In this document: positions 61,533 to 64,000 of the stretch, one piece after another | Layout of the letters: each line of letters starts with the position of its first letter | How positions within the stretch are numbered: position 1 is the first letter of the stretch | Source: JAXGMV01 sp040772085 | GTDB taxonomy: Bacteria > Chloroflexota > Anaerolineae > Anaerolineales > Anaerolineaceae | DNA: 64,000 nt | Direction of reading: 5' to 3' | Assembly (NCBI GenBank): GCA_040772085.1 | Contig: JAXGYU010000001.1 | Location: forward strand, 1-64,000 | The notes under the pieces: model-generated | What the model was told of the DNA's origin: nothing | The model's database searches: none | What the model saw: only the letters and a program-made list of their open reading frames with translations | Program-made: the position numbers and the translations under genes

Positions 61533-62048
61533 TTATCTTGCCAGAATCGCGACCATCTCGCCAAAATAGATTCTGTGGAAATCCTGGTTGGGATAACTGC
61601 GCGGCAGCACGCCGGCATCCAGAATTTGTTCAGGCGCCATATCCTGCCAGTAGATCTTGCGGCATTCGATGATCAGCTCGGCTTCGGCGAAGGCGGGGCT
61701 GCTGATGACGCTGGACGCGATGGGGGTCACGCCAGCTTCCTTGATTTTGTCACCATCGCGGCCCGATTTGGTCCCCAGGATGCCCAGAGCGCGCTTGTAG
61801 GTCTCGGGCAGCATGCTGAGGGTGAAGTTGTCGTATTTCTCCATGAATTGGTAGGTGTAGCGGCTCGGACGCACCAGAACCTGCGCGAAGGGCTTGGCCC
61901 AGATTGTACCCAGGCTGCCCCAGCCAACGACCATGGTGTTGAAATCACCGGCAGCGAAATCACCGCTTGTCAGCAAGGGTGTTGCCCGGTGCCAGTAGTG
62001 ATGGACCTTCAACTCTAATTCTTCGAAGGGGATGGATTTGTACGTCAT
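61533..62048 (-). CDS. Flavin reductase-like (FMN-binding) protein
   Basis: This 171-residue protein has the FMN-binding split barrel of the flavin reductase-like family: TPLLTSGDFAAGDFNTMVVGWGSLGTIW followed by a VLVRPSRYTYQF segment and a late AELIIECRKIYWQD. It probably uses FMN to reduce an unknown acceptor. It is upstream of the membrane-protein gene in a likely operon. Confidence 0.85.
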   Translation of the reverse strand: MTYKSIPFEELELKVHHYWHRATPLLTSGDFAAGDFNTMVVGWGSLGTIWAKPFAQVLVRPSRYTYQFMEKYDNFTLSMLPETYKRALGILGTKSGRDGDKIKEAGVTPIASSVISSPAFAEAELIIECRKIYWQDMAPEQILDAGVLPRSYPNQDFHRIYFGEMVAILAR

Positions 62049-62101
62049 GGCAACTCCTCGGTGTTTTTCTTAATTGTACAGGCGCTCAGGAATGACGCCG
62101 T

Positions 62102-63328
62102 TTAGTGGACCCTGCCGCTTTCCTTGAGTTTGACATACGCGGGACGCAGCAGGTAGTAGCCGATGGTGCTGACCAGCGCGATTAGGCTGCCGCTGTACCA
62201 GATCATGTTGGGTGCGATCCGGTCGTTGATGAAGCCGCCGGTCAGCGGGCCAAGCCCGCGCCCGATGCCCATGCTGAGATTGAAGGCGCTCATGTACCTG
62301 CCGCGCATATCCGGCGGCGCGATATTCGCCACCAGCGTGGACGATGTTGGCGCCAGCAGCAGCTCGCCGAAGGTGCAGATCAGCATGCTGAGCAGGAAGT
62401 GCTCGATGCGGCTGCCGAAGGCAACGCTCAGGAAGCCGGCTGTGTAGAACAGACCGGCGACGGTCAGGATCGGCATGATGTCAAAACGCTTGACTTTGGA
62501 GGAGACAAAATATTGCAGCAGCACGATGGTGAGCCCGTTGGTCAGCATCAGCAAACCGACCTGACTCTCCGGTATGGAAAAGTTCTCCTTGGCATAGACG
62601 GGCAGCAAGCCGAATAACATCGAAGTCGGGATTTTGATCAGCGTGAAGACCACCAGGAATTTGACGAAGAAACTGTCTTTGAAAACCGGACCCAGCGCCG
62701 AGATGCCGCGCGGTCGGACTGCCAGGCTGGCAGGCATGTCTTCCTGCGGTTTGGTTTCCTTCATGAAGAACGCCACCATCAGACAAATGCTGAGGATGCT
62801 GGCCGCGGTGAGCATGAAGCTCAGGTTGTAGGAACGGCTGGCAATCAGACCGCCGATGGTCGGCCCCAGCGCGAAGCCAAGATTGTTCATCACCCGGACG
62901 ATCGAATACGCGTCCAGGCGTTGGTTGCCGGGCACCAGATCCGCCACCATGGAATCCGCGCCGATCTGGAACATGGGCGTGAACGTGCCGCGGATGATCA
63001 TCAGCACGGCGAACGCCCAGTAGGAATCCGCCTGACCCATGAAAAGGTATGCCAGTCCGTTGACCGCCGACCCGATCACCATCATCCACTTGCGTCCGAC
63101 CGAATCGATCAGCGGGCCGGCAAACAGCGAGGAGATCAGCACCATCGCCGCGTCCATCGTGATCAACGTGGTGATGGTCGAGAGCGGCAGGTCAAGCTTG
63201 GCGCGCAGGTAAATTGTCAGGAATGGAAAAATGAGGCTGACGCCGAGTGAATTGACCAGGGTGCCAGCCACAAGAAGCCAGAATTGTTTCGGATAACGCA
63301 GATAGATTTGTTTCAGTCGTGATGCCAT
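62102..63328 (-). CDS. MFS transporter
   Basis: This 408-residue 12-helix carrier has a motif A loop (GPLIDSVGRKWMMVIG) near 70-85 and a second-half equivalent. Its plan and sequence resemble the partial MFS that follows upstream, so the two are recent or old paralogues. The substrate is unknown; drug or metabolite export is common for this group. It is 26 bp downstream of the next gene's stop. Confidence 0.9.
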   Translation of the reverse strand: MASRLKQIYLRYPKQFWLLVAGTLVNSLGVSLIFPFLTIYLRAKLDLPLSTITTLITMDAAMVLISSLFAGPLIDSVGRKWMMVIGSAVNGLAYLFMGQADSYWAFAVLMIIRGTFTPMFQIGADSMVADLVPGNQRLDAYSIVRVMNNLGFALGPTIGGLIASRSYNLSFMLTAASILSICLMVAFFMKETKPQEDMPASLAVRPRGISALGPVFKDSFFVKFLVVFTLIKIPTSMLFGLLPVYAKENFSIPESQVGLLMLTNGLTIVLLQYFVSSKVKRFDIMPILTVAGLFYTAGFLSVAFGSRIEHFLLSMLICTFGELLLAPTSSTLVANIAPPDMRGRYMSAFNLSMGIGRGLGPLTGGFINDRIAPNMIWYSGSLIALVSTIGYYLLRPAYVKLKESGRVH

Positions 63329-63354
63329 AGAAAATTAAACCAGCCAGACCAATT

Positions 63355-64000
63355 TTACACCGCCCGGCCGGGTTTGGATTTCTGCGCCTGACTCAGCAGC
63401 AGCAAACCGATGCTGCCGATTCCCGCCAGCAGCGCGCCGCCATACCAGATTGCCTTCGGGAAGAAGATATCGCTCAGCAGGCCGCCCATAAGCGGCGAGA
63501 ATCCGCGTGAGAGGCCGAACGCCAGGGAATAAAATCCGAGATAGCGGGCGCGCATGTGGAAAGGCGCGATGCGTGCCACCTCGTTGATGGCGGTCGGCAG
63601 GAAAATTAACTCCGCGACAGTGGCGATAATGATACTGATCGTGAAGTGCAGGAAGGTGCTGCCCCAGGCGATCGAGAGCACGCCGATTGAATAAAGAAGC
63701 CCGCCCAGCGCAAGCATTCGTAAGGCATTGTGCCGTTTGGTCAATCTGGTGACTGTGAACTGGAAAGCCACACCCATGGTGGCGTTGATCGCCATCAGCA
63801 ACCCGTACTGGGTTTCGCTGATGCCGGCATTCTCTTTCAGGTAAACTGACATGATGCTGAACAACAGCATGGATGCCATCTTGACCAGCAGGTCACTGGT
63901 GAAGAATGCCATGAAGAAACCGTCTTTGACGATCTTGCCGATGCTGCCGCTGCCCGCACCCTTCGGATGCTCCGATGGCGTTTCACCGGGATGAGCCTGT
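63355..64000 (-). CDS. MFS transporter, C-terminal part, cut by the window edge
   Basis: The frame is open to the right edge of the window without a start. The visible 214 residues contain a cytoplasmic linker (SEHPKGAGSG) and then the six helices of an MFS C-terminal half. It resembles the same half of the downstream MFS gene. The N-terminal half lies outside the window. Confidence 0.85.
   Translation of the reverse strand, partial: QAHPGETPSEHPKGAGSGSIGKIVKDGFFMAFFTSDLLVKMASMLLFSIMSVYLKENAGISETQYGLLMAINATMGVAFQFTVTRLTKRHNALRMLALGGLLYSIGVLSIAWGSTFLHFTISIIIATVAELIFLPTAINEVARIAPFHMRARYLGFYSLAFGLSRGFSPLMGGLLSDIFFPKAIWYGGALLAGIGSIGLLLLSQAQKSKPGRAV

Noticed and set aside
1..64000. tRNA, rRNA, CRISPR array or prophage
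   Set aside because: The gaps between genes are short and none shows a cloverleaf, rRNA-like sequence, spaced repeats or phage structural genes.

Overview
The window looks like chromosomal DNA of a Chloroflexota bacterium, most likely class Anaerolineae. This is inferred from gene content and style, not from a marker gene. It is moderately GC-rich and densely packed. It carries lipoproteins with Pro/Thr-rich spacers and an NBR1-type Ig domain, several M42 aminopeptidases, methylmalonyl-CoA mutase accessory genes, a chlI/chlD-type chelatase pair and TATAAT-type promoters close to starts. There is no rRNA, tRNA, CRISPR array, intact insertion sequence or prophage.

Layout. 1-448 is a gene-free stretch with three strong hairpins. 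449-9725 holds a lipoprotein, a nucleoside kinase, rubrerythrin, an orphan DNA methyltransferase, an MFS carrier, a large GT-C-like membrane protein, an LD-carboxypeptidase and a HAD phosphatase. 9764-12694 is a self-contained sulfur operon on the minus strand: a HTH/PocR-like regulator, an SQR-like flavoprotein, a DsrC/TusE-like carrier and a DsrE-like protein. It has its own repeat-decorated promoter and a terminator. 12766-17248 holds mscL with an added zinc ribbon, a phosphoribosyltransferase-like gene, and wecC-wecB-glycosyltransferase for ManNAcA-type surface polysaccharide.

17371-26518 is a plus-strand block: a three-domain protein ending in an apparently dead IS200-type transposase domain, polA, an ECF sigma/anti-sigma pair and ftsK. 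A minus-strand gene with a pyruvate-kinase C-domain fold interrupts it. 26515-33265 holds rsmE-rsmI, two monohaem cytochrome c lipoproteins, an operon of AAC(3)-like acetyltransferase and M42 peptidase, and a ClC transporter. 33460-37723 looks cobalamin-linked: chlI and chlD appear to be joined by a dnaX-like -1 frameshift site, and divergent from them lie the B12-binding mutase subunit and meaB.

37736-41807 contains prs, mutM, nfu, a cyclic-nucleotide-binding protein, osmC, and tpiA reading into a ferredoxin across a poly-A run. 42117-47623 has a lipoprotein, then three tandem M42 aminopeptidases and an M19 dipeptidase between two terminators, which looks like a peptide-degradation operon. 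47694-64000 holds trmO, clpB, one AT-rich probably acquired AAA/DUF4143 gene, GNAT, a PIG-L deacetylase, upp, ruvB-queA-udg (overlapping), a ProX-type deacylase, a beta-lactamase-like hydrolase, an M81 peptidase, a membrane protein, a flavin reductase and two related MFS carriers, the last one cut by the window edge.

The observations I find most unusual are the receiver/roadblock/dead-transposase fusion beside polA, the chlI-chlD frameshift, the sulfur operon with three 10-bp operator repeats, and the tpiA-ferredoxin poly-A junction.
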